Shown here piece after piece: positions 18,137 through 27,242 of a stretch of 64,000 nt of DNA; position 1 is the stretch's first letter, and each line of letters starts with the position of its first letter. Position numbers and translations under genes: made by a program. The stretch comes from CAJMNU01 sp905214855 (GTDB lineage: Bacteria > Bacillota > Clostridia > Lachnospirales > Lachnospiraceae), in NCBI GenBank assembly GCA_937890595.1, contig CALADM010000030.1, forward strand, positions 1 through 64,000, given 5' to 3'. Under the pieces are notes generated by a model. It was not told the DNA's origin. It worked only from the letters and a program-made list of their open reading frames with translations, and did no database searches.

Positions 18137-19228
18137 CTAACTCTTTTTTATATAGTAAAGGTTCGCTGTCTGTATAATATAACCCTGAAGTTCCAATTCC
18201 ATCAAACCACTCAGGCAGTCACTGACAGTCATTCCTGTTCCCTTTACAATTTCCTCCAGATACTTCGGCTCTGAATCTAGGAAACTATACAACATTTTCT
18301 GAGGGTTTGCAAGCCCATTTATTCTTTTTTCATAAACATTTATCTTTTTTTCGTACTTTAAACTAAAAAAATCCAGAATATCTTCTTCTGATACAAGTAT
18401 GCCCGCACCGTTTCGGATCAGCTCATTGCATCCTTTGCTCAAGCGCTCTGTTATCCTGCCCGGAAGTGCAAATATCTCTTTTCCCTGCTCCATCGCAAAG
18501 TCTGCCGTAATCAGAGCACCACTTTTTTCCTTTGCTTCCATGACAAGTACAACATCCGACAAGCCACTGATGATCCGGTTTCTTGCAGGAAAATTTCCTG
18601 CACATGGTTTGACTCCTGGTGCATATTCTGATAGGATTCCTCCTTTCTCACTGATTTCTTCATATAACATAAAATTCTCTGTCGGATAACATGTGGTGAT
18701 CCCACAGCCCAACACGCCATATGTAAACCCATTTGCCTGAATCGCACCCCGATGTCCTGCCGAATCCACCCCCAGAGCAAGTCCACTTATAATCTGTATT
18801 CCTCTCTCAGCTAACTTTCTTCCAAAATACTCTGCCATCTCACTGCCATAATAACTACAATTTCTAGAACCCACAATGGCTGCAGACGGCTTTTCATCAC
18901 TCGGCAGACTGCCTTTCACAAACAAAGCAGCAGGTCTGTCCCACAATGGTTTCAGTCTTTTGGGATATTTTTCTTCTTGCTCTGTAATAAACTGTATTCC
19001 TCTCTCTAGCAGAGTATGATATCTCTCTTCTTGTCTTTTAAAATATTCTTTTGCTTTTTTTAATCTCTCACACTCAGTCTCTGATAGTAATTTTTCTTCA
19101 AATAACTGTCTTTCTTCTATATTAAATAGAGCTTCAAAACTCCCAAAACGCTCATATAATCTTCGGATCGTAACAGAACCGATTCCCGGGATCTGCATCA
19201 ACCAAAACAAGATCACCTTCTCCATCAT
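18137..19228 (-). CDS. dprA: DNA-processing protein DprA
   Basis: A 363-aa protein that loads RecA on incoming single-stranded DNA during transformation. The Rossmann-like core shows VGSRNCSYYG, SGLALGVDSAGHRGA and an ITADFAMEQGKEIFALPG segment. A C-terminal winged-helix domain follows from about residue 305. Its start overlaps the comM stop as ATGA, so the two are translationally coupled. Full-length and apparently intact. Confidence 0.95.
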   Translation of the reverse strand: MMEKVILFWLMQIPGIGSVTIRRLYERFGSFEALFNIEERQLFEEKLLSETECERLKKAKEYFKRQEERYHTLLERGIQFITEQEEKYPKRLKPLWDRPAALFVKGSLPSDEKPSAAIVGSRNCSYYGSEMAEYFGRKLAERGIQIISGLALGVDSAGHRGAIQANGFTYGVLGCGITTCYPTENFMLYEEISEKGGILSEYAPGVKPCAGNFPARNRIISGLSDVVLVMEAKEKSGALITADFAMEQGKEIFALPGRITERLSKGCNELIRNGAGILVSEEDILDFFSLKYEKKINVYEKRINGLANPQKMLYSFLDSEPKYLEEIVKGTGMTVSDCLSGLMELELQGYIIQTANLYYIKKS

Positions 19229-20772
19229 AACATTTCACTCTCTCCCCAATATCTCTGTGCTGTTGTCCTGTAAAATACTGCTTCACTCAAATCTTTTACT
19301 GTAATATTTTCCCGCTCCTCTAAATCTGCAATTGTCCTTGCCAGTTTCAAGACTTTCTCATATGTACGGACATTAAATGTCTGATTTTGAAATATATGCC
19401 GCAAAAACTTTTCTTCTTCCTCGCCCAGAACGCAAAACATCTTCCACTCTTTCATCTGCATCTCACTGTTAAAATGAATCTCCATACCCTGAAAACGGCT
19501 GCACTGTATCTTTCTTGCCCTCTCTACTCGTGCGCGGATCTGGGCTGAACTTTCCTGAACTTCTTCCTGAAACAATTCCTCATAACGCATCGGCACAGCT
19601 TCCACCACAATATCGATCCGATCCAGCAATGGTCTGGAAATTTTTCCAAGGTATCTACGGACATCCCTAATACTACATTTACAAACTTGTCTATTCGGAA
19701 AAAATCCACACATACAAGGATTGGCTGCTGCCACCAGCATAGTATCTGCCGGAAAATCACACGAACCTTGCAGTCTTGCAACAGTGATCTTTCTTTCCTC
19801 CAATGGCTGTCTAAGTGTCTCCAGTGTACTTTTCTTAAACTCCGTCAATTCATCCAGAAACAAAACTCCCTTAGAGGCAAGAGAAACTTCTCCTGGTCTT
19901 GGTATTCTTCCGCCACCTGCTAAAGTCTGAGGAGTTGCCGTATGATGAGGACTCCGAAAAGGTCTTCTGGTGACCAGTGGCATTTGCTCTGACAAGAGAC
20001 CTCCGGCACTGTAAATCTTAGAAATTTCCAAACTCTCTTCTATAGAAAGTTTTGGCAGGATTGTAGAAATCCGACGTGCTATCATCGTTTTTCCTGTCCC
20101 CGGAGGACCGATCATAAGAAGATTATGCCTTCCAGCAGCTGCAACCTCAGCTGCTCTTCGCAAAACCAATTCCCCTTTCACCTCGGAAAAGTCTCTTTCT
20201 TCCTCCTCTTCAAAAGACTCTGCGAATAGCGCTGGAGTAAAATGATGTACTTTTGCATTCTTCTTCTGGGAAAGGATATCTGCCACCTCACTCAAAGAAG
20301 AGACTCCAATAATCTTCATCCCCTCTATCATCTGACCTTCTAATTGGTTCACTTCAGGAATAAAACAACATTTTATCCCACTCTCTCTGGCAGATTCCAC
20401 CATGGGTAAAACACCACGAATTCCTCTCACGCTTCCATCCAAACCCAACTCACCTAAAAACGCCCACTCCTCACGCAATTCCATCTCATCCACAGAATAT
20501 GCCTTTAAAACTGCGACTGCAACTGCCAGATCAAATGATGTTCCTTCTTTTCTCTCATTCGCTGGAGACAAATTTACCATAACCCGTTTTGGCGGCAAAC
20601 GAAACCCAGAATTACGCAATGCCGTCCAAACCCTTTCCTGCGCTTCACGCACTTCCGCCGCCAGATATCCCACCATTTCAAAAGAAGGAAGCCCATCGCT
20701 GACATCCACCTCCACACAGACCATTCTTCCCTCAACTCCCAATAATTGGGCACTATGTACCTTACAAAACAC
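19225..20772 (-). CDS. comM: YifB/ComM family AAA+ ATPase
   Basis: A 515-aa Mg-chelatase-like AAA+ protein; ComM drives branch migration during natural transformation. Order: an N-terminal Lon-protease-like fold (residues 1-170), Walker A GPPGTGKTMIA near residue 220, Walker B GVLFLDELTEF, and a C-terminal CxCG-type site (NPCMCGFFPN, CKCS). Two GTG codons could start it, at 20805 and 20772. The family usually begins with a short VFCKVHSAQ-like strand, and GGGGGA lies just before 20772, so I chose that one. Confidence 0.92.
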   Translation of the reverse strand: MFCKVHSAQLLGVEGRMVCVEVDVSDGLPSFEMVGYLAAEVREAQERVWTALRNSGFRLPPKRVMVNLSPANERKEGTSFDLAVAVAVLKAYSVDEMELREEWAFLGELGLDGSVRGIRGVLPMVESARESGIKCCFIPEVNQLEGQMIEGMKIIGVSSLSEVADILSQKKNAKVHHFTPALFAESFEEEEERDFSEVKGELVLRRAAEVAAAGRHNLLMIGPPGTGKTMIARRISTILPKLSIEESLEISKIYSAGGLLSEQMPLVTRRPFRSPHHTATPQTLAGGGRIPRPGEVSLASKGVLFLDELTEFKKSTLETLRQPLEERKITVARLQGSCDFPADTMLVAAANPCMCGFFPNRQVCKCSIRDVRRYLGKISRPLLDRIDIVVEAVPMRYEELFQEEVQESSAQIRARVERARKIQCSRFQGMEIHFNSEMQMKEWKMFCVLGEEEEKFLRHIFQNQTFNVRTYEKVLKLARTIADLEERENITVKDLSEAVFYRTTAQRYWGESEML

Positions 20773-20862
20773 AGATCCCCCTTTCTCTCCTTGTATGTAA
20801 ACCACTTATCTCTTAACGTGATTATATCATAAAATATCTTAATAAGCAACTTTTTTTGTTTT

Positions 20863-20891
20863 AAAAAAGCCACAGGAAATTTCCTATGGCT
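20863..20891 (-). terminator. galE terminator
   Basis: An 11-12-bp near-perfect stem (AGCCACAGGAAA against TTTCCTATGGCT) is followed on the minus strand by six T. It lies about 135 bases after the galE stop codon, ahead of comM. Confidence 0.8.
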
Positions 20892-21024
20892 TTCATCTGC
20901 TTGCATTTATAATATATTAAGATACTCTTTCACAATCCATGCGATATTCACATACTATGATCATACTGTTCTTGGCACTGTCATTCCAGAAACGATTCAT
21001 CCGAAAAAGCCTCATCTGATCTTC

Positions 21025-22044
21025 TTATACGTTACGGTATCCATCCGGATTCTGAGACTGCCAACGCCATGAATCCTCACACATTTCCTCGATTCCTCTC
21101 TCAGCAACCCATCCCAGTTCTTCTTTCGCTTTGGTTGGATCTGCGTAACAGGAAGCAATATCTCCAGGTCTTCTTTCTTTGATCTCATATGGGATCGGCT
21201 TTCCACATGCCTTCTCATATGCTTTTACAACATCCAAAACACTGTATCCATGTCCTGTTCCAAGATTATAGATCAGCACTCCCTCTTTATCTTCCAATTT
21301 TTTGATTGCCTTAACATGACCGATTGCCAGATCCACAACATGGATATAATCACGTACACCAGTTCCATCAGGAGTATCATAATCGTTTCCAAATACGCCA
21401 AGACATGCCAATTTTCCAACTGCAACCTGTGCAATATATGGAACCAGATTGTTCGGAATTCCCTTTGGATCTTCTCCGATCGTACCGCTCTTATGTGCAC
21501 CAATTGGGTTAAAATAACGAAGCAGAATAATATTCCATTCTGGATCTGCAACATGTAAATCTGTCAGAATCTGCTCCAACATTCCTTTTGTCTGTCCATA
21601 TGGATTCGTAATTTTTCCTTTTGGACACTCCTCTGTAATCGGAACAAATGCTGGATCCCCGTATACTGTAGCAGATGAACTGAATACCATGTTCTTTACA
21701 CCATGCTGGCGCATCACATCACACAATATCAATGTTCCTGTAATATTATTATGGTAGTATTCCAATGGCTTTCTGACAGATTCACCAACTGCTTTTAAGC
21801 CGGCAAAATGAATAACAGAATCGATGTTTTCTTTCTCAAAAATCTTCTCCAATGCCTCTTTATCCAAAAGATCTGCTTTGTAGAATGTCACCTTTTTTCC
21901 AGTGATCTTTTCAACACGATGCAATGCTTCTTCACTGGAATTGCAAAGATTATCTACTACTACAACCTCATACCCCTCGTTCAACAGCTCTACACATGTG
22001 TGGCTTCCAATATAGCCAGCACCTCCTGTTACCAAAATAGCCAT
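21025..22044 (-). CDS. galE: UDP-glucose 4-epimerase
   Basis: A 339-aa short-chain dehydrogenase/reductase that interconverts UDP-glucose and UDP-galactose using bound NAD. The N-terminal MAILVTGGAGYIGSH is the cofactor-binding motif. The catalytic triad is visible as SSSATVYGD and the YGQTK motif (NPYGQTKGMLE). GGAGGG lies eight bases before the ATG at 22044; longer in-frame readings are discarded. It is separated from the sigK 3' half by 114 bp and is probably independently transcribed. Confidence 0.95.
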   Translation of the reverse strand: MAILVTGGAGYIGSHTCVELLNEGYEVVVVDNLCNSSEEALHRVEKITGKKVTFYKADLLDKEALEKIFEKENIDSVIHFAGLKAVGESVRKPLEYYHNNITGTLILCDVMRQHGVKNMVFSSSATVYGDPAFVPITEECPKGKITNPYGQTKGMLEQILTDLHVADPEWNIILLRYFNPIGAHKSGTIGEDPKGIPNNLVPYIAQVAVGKLACLGVFGNDYDTPDGTGVRDYIHVVDLAIGHVKAIKKLEDKEGVLIYNLGTGHGYSVLDVVKAYEKACGKPIPYEIKERRPGDIASCYADPTKAKEELGWVAERGIEEMCEDSWRWQSQNPDGYRNV

Positions 22045-22158
22045 TTCCATTCCCTCCTGTATTGTATTTCTGCTACATTTCACTTCCTCTTCATTATATA
22101 TGTAATTTTCGTAACTTACAATCTTTTTTTACGATTTTACTATTAAGTGTAGACGATT

Positions 22159-22516
22159 TTACACAAATGCCTTTCTCATCTTCTCTACTGCTTTTTTCTC
22201 AATCCTTGATACATATGATCTGGAAATCCCAAGACACTCTGCAACCTCTCTCTGTGTACACTCCTTTCTTCCAAATAAACCATATCGCATACCAATCACT
22301 GTTTTCTCCATATCTTTTAAAGAATTCTCATACACTCGATACAATTCCTGAATATTTTGTTCCAAAATCATAATTTCTAACACATTGGTACTTTCCACTT
22401 CCAATACATCCAATAAATTTACTGTTTCCCCATCCTTATCCACACCAATTGGTTCATATAATGAAATTTCCTTTGATTTTTTCTTTCCAGAACGCAAAAG
22501 CATCAAAATCTCATTT
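22159..22516 (-). pseudogene. sigK: sigK, 3' half (interrupted by the intervening element)
   Basis: Encodes the C-terminal 117 residues of the late mother-cell sigma factor: EILMLLRSG, then SLYEPIGVDKDG, and the region 4 helix-turn-helix CTQREVAECLGISRSYVSRIEKKA. An open frame continues upstream to 22590, but that extension lies inside the recombinase gene and looks nothing like sigma factor. Joining at the 5-bp repeat CATTT (22512-22516) to the 5' half at 27256-27260 restores a 621-bp frame with no gain or loss of bases. It is not a dead gene; it needs excision of the element. Confidence 0.9.
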
Positions 22517-24196
22517 GCTATCCTCACACAAAAGCATTCCTTTTTTCCCCTCTTCTGCCCCCAAAAAGAATATGGAAACCTGTGTTCCATCCCAAACCAC
22601 TTTTTGAATCAATGTACGGATCATCATACGTTTCTGCTCCATTGTCATTTCATCCACACTCTTTTTAAATACAGCAAAATTCTGACATAAGGTTCTTAAC
22701 TGTATTTCATCCAATACACTTTGTGTTTTCTGACACTTTATTGTGTGGATTCTGGAATCTATTTGTTTTATTTCTTCATCTAACTTCTCCATACGCTCTA
22801 TCAAGCAATGTTTTGCTGAACTTTTTTCCAAAAGGATCAAAGATTCTGTAACCTCCTCCATCTTTCTTTCCATCTCATTTTTTTTCTTATATAAACCTTC
22901 CAGATCCTTGAAATCTTCCATCTGTATTTTCTCAGTAAAATTATGCTTCTGTTTTAACTGGCTACAAAAATACACCCTATCCTCAGAAAGTTGTTTGATC
23001 TGTTCCAAAACAGCTTCATCCAAAACATTCCCATTGATATTTTTTTTATTGCAAAGACTTCCTCTGCTGCGCTCTTTTGTCTTGCAGACGTATGTATATA
23101 CTGCTTTTCCATCCGCTGTCTTTCTCTGGCTGAGTTTTGGATACATACGACTTTGACAGTCACAATACAGCACACCTGTCAATAATGCTTCATTTTTTCT
23201 TGGTTTACGGTAAGACTTAGATTTATTACGCTCCAAAGATTCTTGTACCTTAATCCATGTTTTCCCAGAGACCACCCCTTGATGCTGACCTATTGCAATG
23301 ATCCACTCATCAACTGGTCGAAAAATTGTCGTTTTTCCTGCCTTTTGCTCTGTACGATTATATGCCATAACACCATACATTCCATTAAAAGATTTTTGGT
23401 CACAATATATATTTGCATTTTTTCTTCTAAAATAGTGATAGATATCCTGATCTGCATCTGCATAAACGGGATTTTGCAAAATTGATTTGATAGAAAAACG
23501 TGTAAAATATTTGTTATTTCTTGTCTTGATTCCCTGTCTCATCAATTCCGTTTCCGTGATCGTTTGAGAATCATATTCTATATATGTATCATAGATCATT
23601 CGCACAACATCTGCCTCTTTAGGAAGCAAACTTAATTTGCATACTTTTTTGATTTTTCCATCTATCATCATTTTTTCAACGGATTCTGAACAATAGCCTG
23701 TGGGTGTAGTTCCTCCAAGCCAACGCCCTGTTTTTGCCAACTCCTGCATATTATCGCGGATACGCTCTGCTATTGTTTCACGTTCCAACTGAGAAAAAAC
23801 AGATGCAATATACATCATAGCACGTCCCATGGGTGTCGAAGTATCAAATTGTTCTTTAATAGAAATAAAATCCACATGAAGATCAGAAAGTTCCTCGATC
23901 AAACCAGAAAAATCACTGATATTGCGACTGATCCGATCCAAACGATAGACCACGATCGCTTTTAACCTGCCTTTTTTGGCATCTTCCATCATTTTTCTAA
24001 AATCTGGACGGTTCAGATCTCCTCCAGAAAAGCCCTCATCTTCATAGATCATGATATTTTGAAGCTCTGTCTCTCCATATTGAGTACAAATATATGCTTT
24101 ACAAAGTTCGATCTGATTGCCAATACTCTCCCCTTTTCCGGTAAATTTGGACTTTCGCGAATATATGGCTATTTTATTTTCTCTTTTCTGCATCAT
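22511..24196 (-). CDS. Large serine recombinase of the sigK element
   Basis: A 561-aa site-specific recombinase of the SpoIVCA type. The catalytic domain has YSRKS with the nucleophile Ser at residue 16, and YRLDRISRNISDF with the active-site arginines. A recombinase domain follows, then a zinc ribbon (YCDCQSRMY ... CKTKERSRGSLCNKK) and a coiled coil of about 80 residues. It should excise the element and rebuild sigK. Its TGA stop uses two bases of the element core and one base of the sigK flank. TTGATG and TATAGA with a 17-bp gap lie upstream. AGGGAG precedes the ATG. Confidence 0.93.
   Translation of the reverse strand: MMQKRENKIAIYSRKSKFTGKGESIGNQIELCKAYICTQYGETELQNIMIYEDEGFSGGDLNRPDFRKMMEDAKKGRLKAIVVYRLDRISRNISDFSGLIEELSDLHVDFISIKEQFDTSTPMGRAMMYIASVFSQLERETIAERIRDNMQELAKTGRWLGGTTPTGYCSESVEKMMIDGKIKKVCKLSLLPKEADVVRMIYDTYIEYDSQTITETELMRQGIKTRNNKYFTRFSIKSILQNPVYADADQDIYHYFRRKNANIYCDQKSFNGMYGVMAYNRTEQKAGKTTIFRPVDEWIIAIGQHQGVVSGKTWIKVQESLERNKSKSYRKPRKNEALLTGVLYCDCQSRMYPKLSQRKTADGKAVYTYVCKTKERSRGSLCNKKNINGNVLDEAVLEQIKQLSEDRVYFCSQLKQKHNFTEKIQMEDFKDLEGLYKKKNEMERKMEEVTESLILLEKSSAKHCLIERMEKLDEEIKQIDSRIHTIKCQKTQSVLDEIQLRTLCQNFAVFKKSVDEMTMEQKRMMIRTLIQKVVWDGTQVSIFFLGAEEGKKGMLLCEDSK
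22512..22530. repeat. Attachment-site half at the sigK 3' border
   Basis: Core CATTT (22512-22516), shared with the other border, followed inside the element by the arm GCTATCCTCACACA (22517-22530). The recombinase stop codon is formed across this border. Confidence 0.85.
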
Positions 24197-24219
24197 ACCA
24201 TACTCCCTGCCTATCTATG

Positions 24220-24248
24220 TCTATACTGTGATATGTCTTATGCATCAA
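24220..24248 (-). promoter_or_regulatory. Candidate recombinase promoter
   Basis: On the minus strand TTGATG (24243-24248) and TATAGA (24220-24225) stand 17 bp apart, just before the recombinase start. This fits a vegetative-type promoter. A mother-cell sigma-E promoter would be expected from known skin elements, so the assignment is uncertain. Confidence 0.4.
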
Positions 24249-24292
24249 AACCTTCAGATAACACTAAAACAATCGTTTTCTGTATCATTCCA

Positions 24293-24321
24293 CATATAGG
24301 ACAAGTTTTCCGTCATATATT
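24293..24321 (+). promoter_or_regulatory. Candidate sigma-E-like promoter of the 69-aa gene
   Basis: CATATA (24293-24298) and CATATATT (24314-24321) are 15 bp apart. The second matches six of eight positions of the sigma-E -10 consensus CATACAAT as I recall it. The predicted start site would lie just before the ribosome-binding site. Speculative. Confidence 0.3.
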
Positions 24322-24344
24322 GAAACCACAAGGGGGTGTCATTC

Positions 24345-24554
24345 ATGAAATCTCAATCTATGTTATTTCAGATCACCATTCATCTGCCAAAAAACAAAAA
24401 AGATCGGCATGAACTGGCACAAAAAATTGCCGATGTTCACGCCGATGTTGTACTTCATTCTATCGAATCATTACATTGTTCTAGTAAACAGAAAAAGGAG
24501 CTCTTAAACAGCATTCTGACAAGTGCGCTGCACACAGATTCTAAATCTTGTTAA
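24345..24554 (+). CDS. 69-aa protein of the sigK element, candidate excision factor
   Basis: A small protein transcribed divergently from the recombinase and the only plus-strand gene in the element. A strong AAGGGGGTG lies six bases before the ATG at 24345. The N-terminal strand SMLFQITIHLP is followed by charged helices (NKKDRHELAQKIADV, SSKQKKELLNSILTSAL). In Clostridioides difficile a small skin-encoded protein acts as the recombination directionality factor for sigK excision. Position, size and orientation make this gene a candidate for the same job here. I see no sequence motif that proves it. Confidence 0.55.
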   Translation: MKSQSMLFQITIHLPKNKKDRHELAQKIADVHADVVLHSIESLHCSSKQKKELLNSILTSALHTDSKSC

Positions 24555-24577
24555 GTTTCATGTATCCTTTTTCACGA

Positions 24578-25255
24578 TCAATCTTCTATCAATCTCATTC
24601 CTGCCGTGCTGGTAACAGGTAGCGAAAATACAATAGAACGTGCTTTGCTGTCTATACCAGCCTGCTCCATAATCGCCCTCATGATCTCATTTTTATTCTT
24701 TTTCTTCACAACAAGAAAAATCATTTCTTTTTCTGCCACCAGAGAAACTCCCATAAATTTCTCTGCCTGCTGCATCCCTGTTCCTTTTGCATGGATCACA
24801 GTCCCACCAGAGGCCTTTGCACTTCTGGCAGCATTCATAACAAGTTCACTATATCCCTGATTCAGAATGACAACCAGCAATTCATTCTCTGTATGTTTCA
24901 ATTCTGTCTCCTCTCCTTTTTGAAAATTCTGCCCTTCTGTCAAAAACATCAGAGCTTTCTTCCCTCCGATACTGCTCATTGGGACAATAAAAGCAATCCC
25001 CGTTCCCGGAATATCGATCTTTAACCTGCTTTGCAGGTCTTTTTTTACTTTTGTCCATAACTCTCCGGTCACAACGGAAAACAAAATCAATTTCTCTGTT
25101 GCCTCCAAACCAAAATAATCCAACATTTCACTGACTGCTGTTCCCGCCCCCACAGTCTCTAACATAACATGGATATTATGTTCTTTATAACATTCTTCAA
25201 ATCTTTTTGCCTGATTCCGGTTGATGATACTGACCATCCAGAATAATTCACTCAT
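24578..25255 (-). CDS. PII-like (GlnB-type) tandem-domain protein
   Basis: A 225-aa protein that appears to hold two ferredoxin-like PII folds. The first begins FWMVSIINRNQAKRFEECYKEHNI. The second begins LLVVILNQGYSELVMNAARSA and contains GGTVIHAKGTG, similar to the T-loop start of PII-type proteins, with EKEMIFLVVKKKNKNEIM further on. Proteins of this type often accompany DUF1538 membrane proteins and may gate them in response to a nucleotide. Here it lies 83 bp downstream of such a gene, inside the sigK element, and would be lost from the mother cell on excision. Confidence 0.65.
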   Translation of the reverse strand: MSELFWMVSIINRNQAKRFEECYKEHNIHVMLETVGAGTAVSEMLDYFGLEATEKLILFSVVTGELWTKVKKDLQSRLKIDIPGTGIAFIVPMSSIGGKKALMFLTEGQNFQKGEETELKHTENELLVVILNQGYSELVMNAARSAKASGGTVIHAKGTGMQQAEKFMGVSLVAEKEMIFLVVKKKNKNEIMRAIMEQAGIDSKARSIVFSLPVTSTAGMRLIED

Positions 25256-25338
25256 ATAGCTTTCCTCTCTTTATCCAACCTAATCTGCCTGCGCCCTCCA
25301 TAGACACCCTCACAGATACTTTCATAAGACAGATGAAG

Positions 25339-26868
25339 TTACAATTCAATGATCGCGTCATCATCCAGCAATTCAAATGCTCTTGTAGCATCCAATGGAG
25401 CATTTCCTTCCAAAACTGCTGTTGTTTTCTTTCTCTTCTGCATCTGGGAAACCAGCCCCAATATCTGGATCGTGATCAATGGAGTCATTGCTACCATTGC
25501 CACCACACCAAATGCATCTGTCACGATATTGCCTCCCAATACCATACAAGCTCCCTGCGCAAAGGGCAGCAAAAATGTAGCTGTCATTGGTCCGGAAGCT
25601 ACACCGCCGGAGTCAAACGCAATGGCTGTGTAAATTTTTGGAACAAAGAAAGAAATACTGAGCGCTATCACATATCCAGGTATTAAAAACCAAAGAATCG
25701 ATATACCTGTCAATACACGAATCATTGCCAATCCCAAAGAACAAGCAACTCCCAATGACAGACTAGTTCCCATTGCTTTTGCAGAAATCGCACCATCTGT
25801 CATCTGCTCTACCTGCTTATTTAACACATAAACCGCCGGCTCTGCCTTAACGATAAAATATCCAATCACCATACCAATTGGCACAATAATCCAAGGGTAT
25901 CTAAGATCAGCAATTACCTGTCCTAAATAATTTCCTGCTGGAATAAAACCAACATTTGCCCCTGTCAGGAAAAGTACAAGTCCTACATAGGTATATAGCA
26001 GACCAATCAGGATCTTTACCAGATTCCGTTTGTTCAATTTCAAGACAAAAATCTGAAAAATTCCAAAAAACAGAACAATTGGCAACAAAGAAATTGCTAT
26101 TTCTTCTATGTAAACAGGGATTCCCACTCGAAACAGATCCCAAAGTTCTACTGAATTTTGAATTTCCGGAATCATCGGTGCTGTATATGTCCCTTCCTGC
26201 GGATTATAGATCATTCCAAGCAAAAGCACAGCCAAAATTGGTCCGATCGAACAAAGTGATACCAATCCAAAACTATCATCTGCTGCGTGACGGTCACCAC
26301 GGATCGCAGCAATACCAATACCCAATGCCATGATAAATGGGACTGTCATAGGTCCTGTTGTCACTCCTCCAGAGTCAAATGCAACACTCAAAAAATCCTT
26401 TGGCACAAAAAAAGCCAATACAAATACTGCCAGATAAAATATAAGAAGTAATGTAGGCAATGCAATACTGCATAACATTCTAAGCATTGCAACTGCCAAA
26501 AAAACACCTACACCGACTGCTACAGAAAGAATAAGTACATGATTAGGAACAGATGGTACTTGCTGCGCAAGAACTTGAAGATCCGGCTCGGAAATTGTGA
26601 TGATCACTCCTAAAACAAATGATATCACTACGATCAGCCATAACTTTTTACTCTTTGTCATCGCTGTACCTACTCGTTCTCCCATCGGACTCATTGCCAT
26701 CTCAGCACCCTGTGTAAAAAACATCATACCTATCACAAGCATCACTGCCCCCATCAGAAAGCAAAGTAAAATACTTGGAGAAATAGGGGCAATACTAAAG
26801 CTTAAAAGCAATACCAGCCCCATAATAGGCAGGACTGCACGCAGAGCTTCTGACAATTTCTCCCCCAA
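25339..26868 (-). CDS. DUF1538 family membrane protein
   Basis: A 509-aa membrane protein with two related halves. Each carries the motif AFDSGGV(A/T)(S/T)GPMT, near residues 190 and 420, and about six hydrophobic segments. This duplicated architecture is typical of DUF1538, a presumed transporter family of unknown substrate. The frame opens with a TTG at 26868 and no strong ribosome-binding site; an ATG just upstream is in another frame, so the start is uncertain. It is cargo of the sigK element and is followed by a PII-like gene that probably regulates it. Confidence 0.75.
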   Translation of the reverse strand: MGEKLSEALRAVLPIMGLVLLLSFSIAPISPSILLCFLMGAVMLVIGMMFFTQGAEMAMSPMGERVGTAMTKSKKLWLIVVISFVLGVIITISEPDLQVLAQQVPSVPNHVLILSVAVGVGVFLAVAMLRMLCSIALPTLLLIFYLAVFVLAFFVPKDFLSVAFDSGGVTTGPMTVPFIMALGIGIAAIRGDRHAADDSFGLVSLCSIGPILAVLLLGMIYNPQEGTYTAPMIPEIQNSVELWDLFRVGIPVYIEEIAISLLPIVLFFGIFQIFVLKLNKRNLVKILIGLLYTYVGLVLFLTGANVGFIPAGNYLGQVIADLRYPWIIVPIGMVIGYFIVKAEPAVYVLNKQVEQMTDGAISAKAMGTSLSLGVACSLGLAMIRVLTGISILWFLIPGYVIALSISFFVPKIYTAIAFDSGGVASGPMTATFLLPFAQGACMVLGGNIVTDAFGVVAMVAMTPLITIQILGLVSQMQKRKKTTAVLEGNAPLDATRAFELLDDDAIIEL

Positions 26869-27242
26869 TTTTGCTCATGTGTTTCTCATATTCATCATCC
26901 TTTCCTTTTATTTTTTGCACTCTGGCATAACAGAAACTCTTTGTTATCCATCCCTGTATTCACTACACATAAGTTTCCTATAAAATACCAAAGCAAAACC
27001 GAACTTTACTATTTATGTAAATTATATTTAGTATAACATTTTTTTGTTTTACAGCAAGTTTTTTATTTTATATTTTTCAATTTAAAATATGTTGGAGTCA
27101 AAAGATCTTTTTCTCCCTCTGATATCATTAAAATATTAAAAAACAGCACAAATTTTCAAAACTAATAGGATTCCATGTCAGCAGACCGAAACGCTATCAT
27201 TTGATAAAAACCTATGCTGTTTCTATAAATTATAAACGCATC
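26869..27242. other. Gene-free end of the sigK element
   Basis: About 370 bp between the DUF1538 start and the attachment-site arm. It holds the DUF1538 promoter and a predicted leader of about 150 bases. I saw no gene and no riboswitch I recognise in it. Confidence 0.5.
27030..27057 (-). promoter_or_regulatory. Promoter of the DUF1538-PII cargo operon
   Basis: On the minus strand TTGCTG (27052-27057) and TATACT (27030-27035) are 16 bp apart, which fits a housekeeping promoter. The cargo can therefore be expressed during growth, independently of sigK. Confidence 0.55.

Noticed and set aside
22159..22590. A free-standing 143-aa sigma factor
   Set aside because: Its first 26 residues are an alternate-frame reading of the recombinase gene. 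The rest is the C-terminal half of sigma-K and lacks the core-binding region 2.
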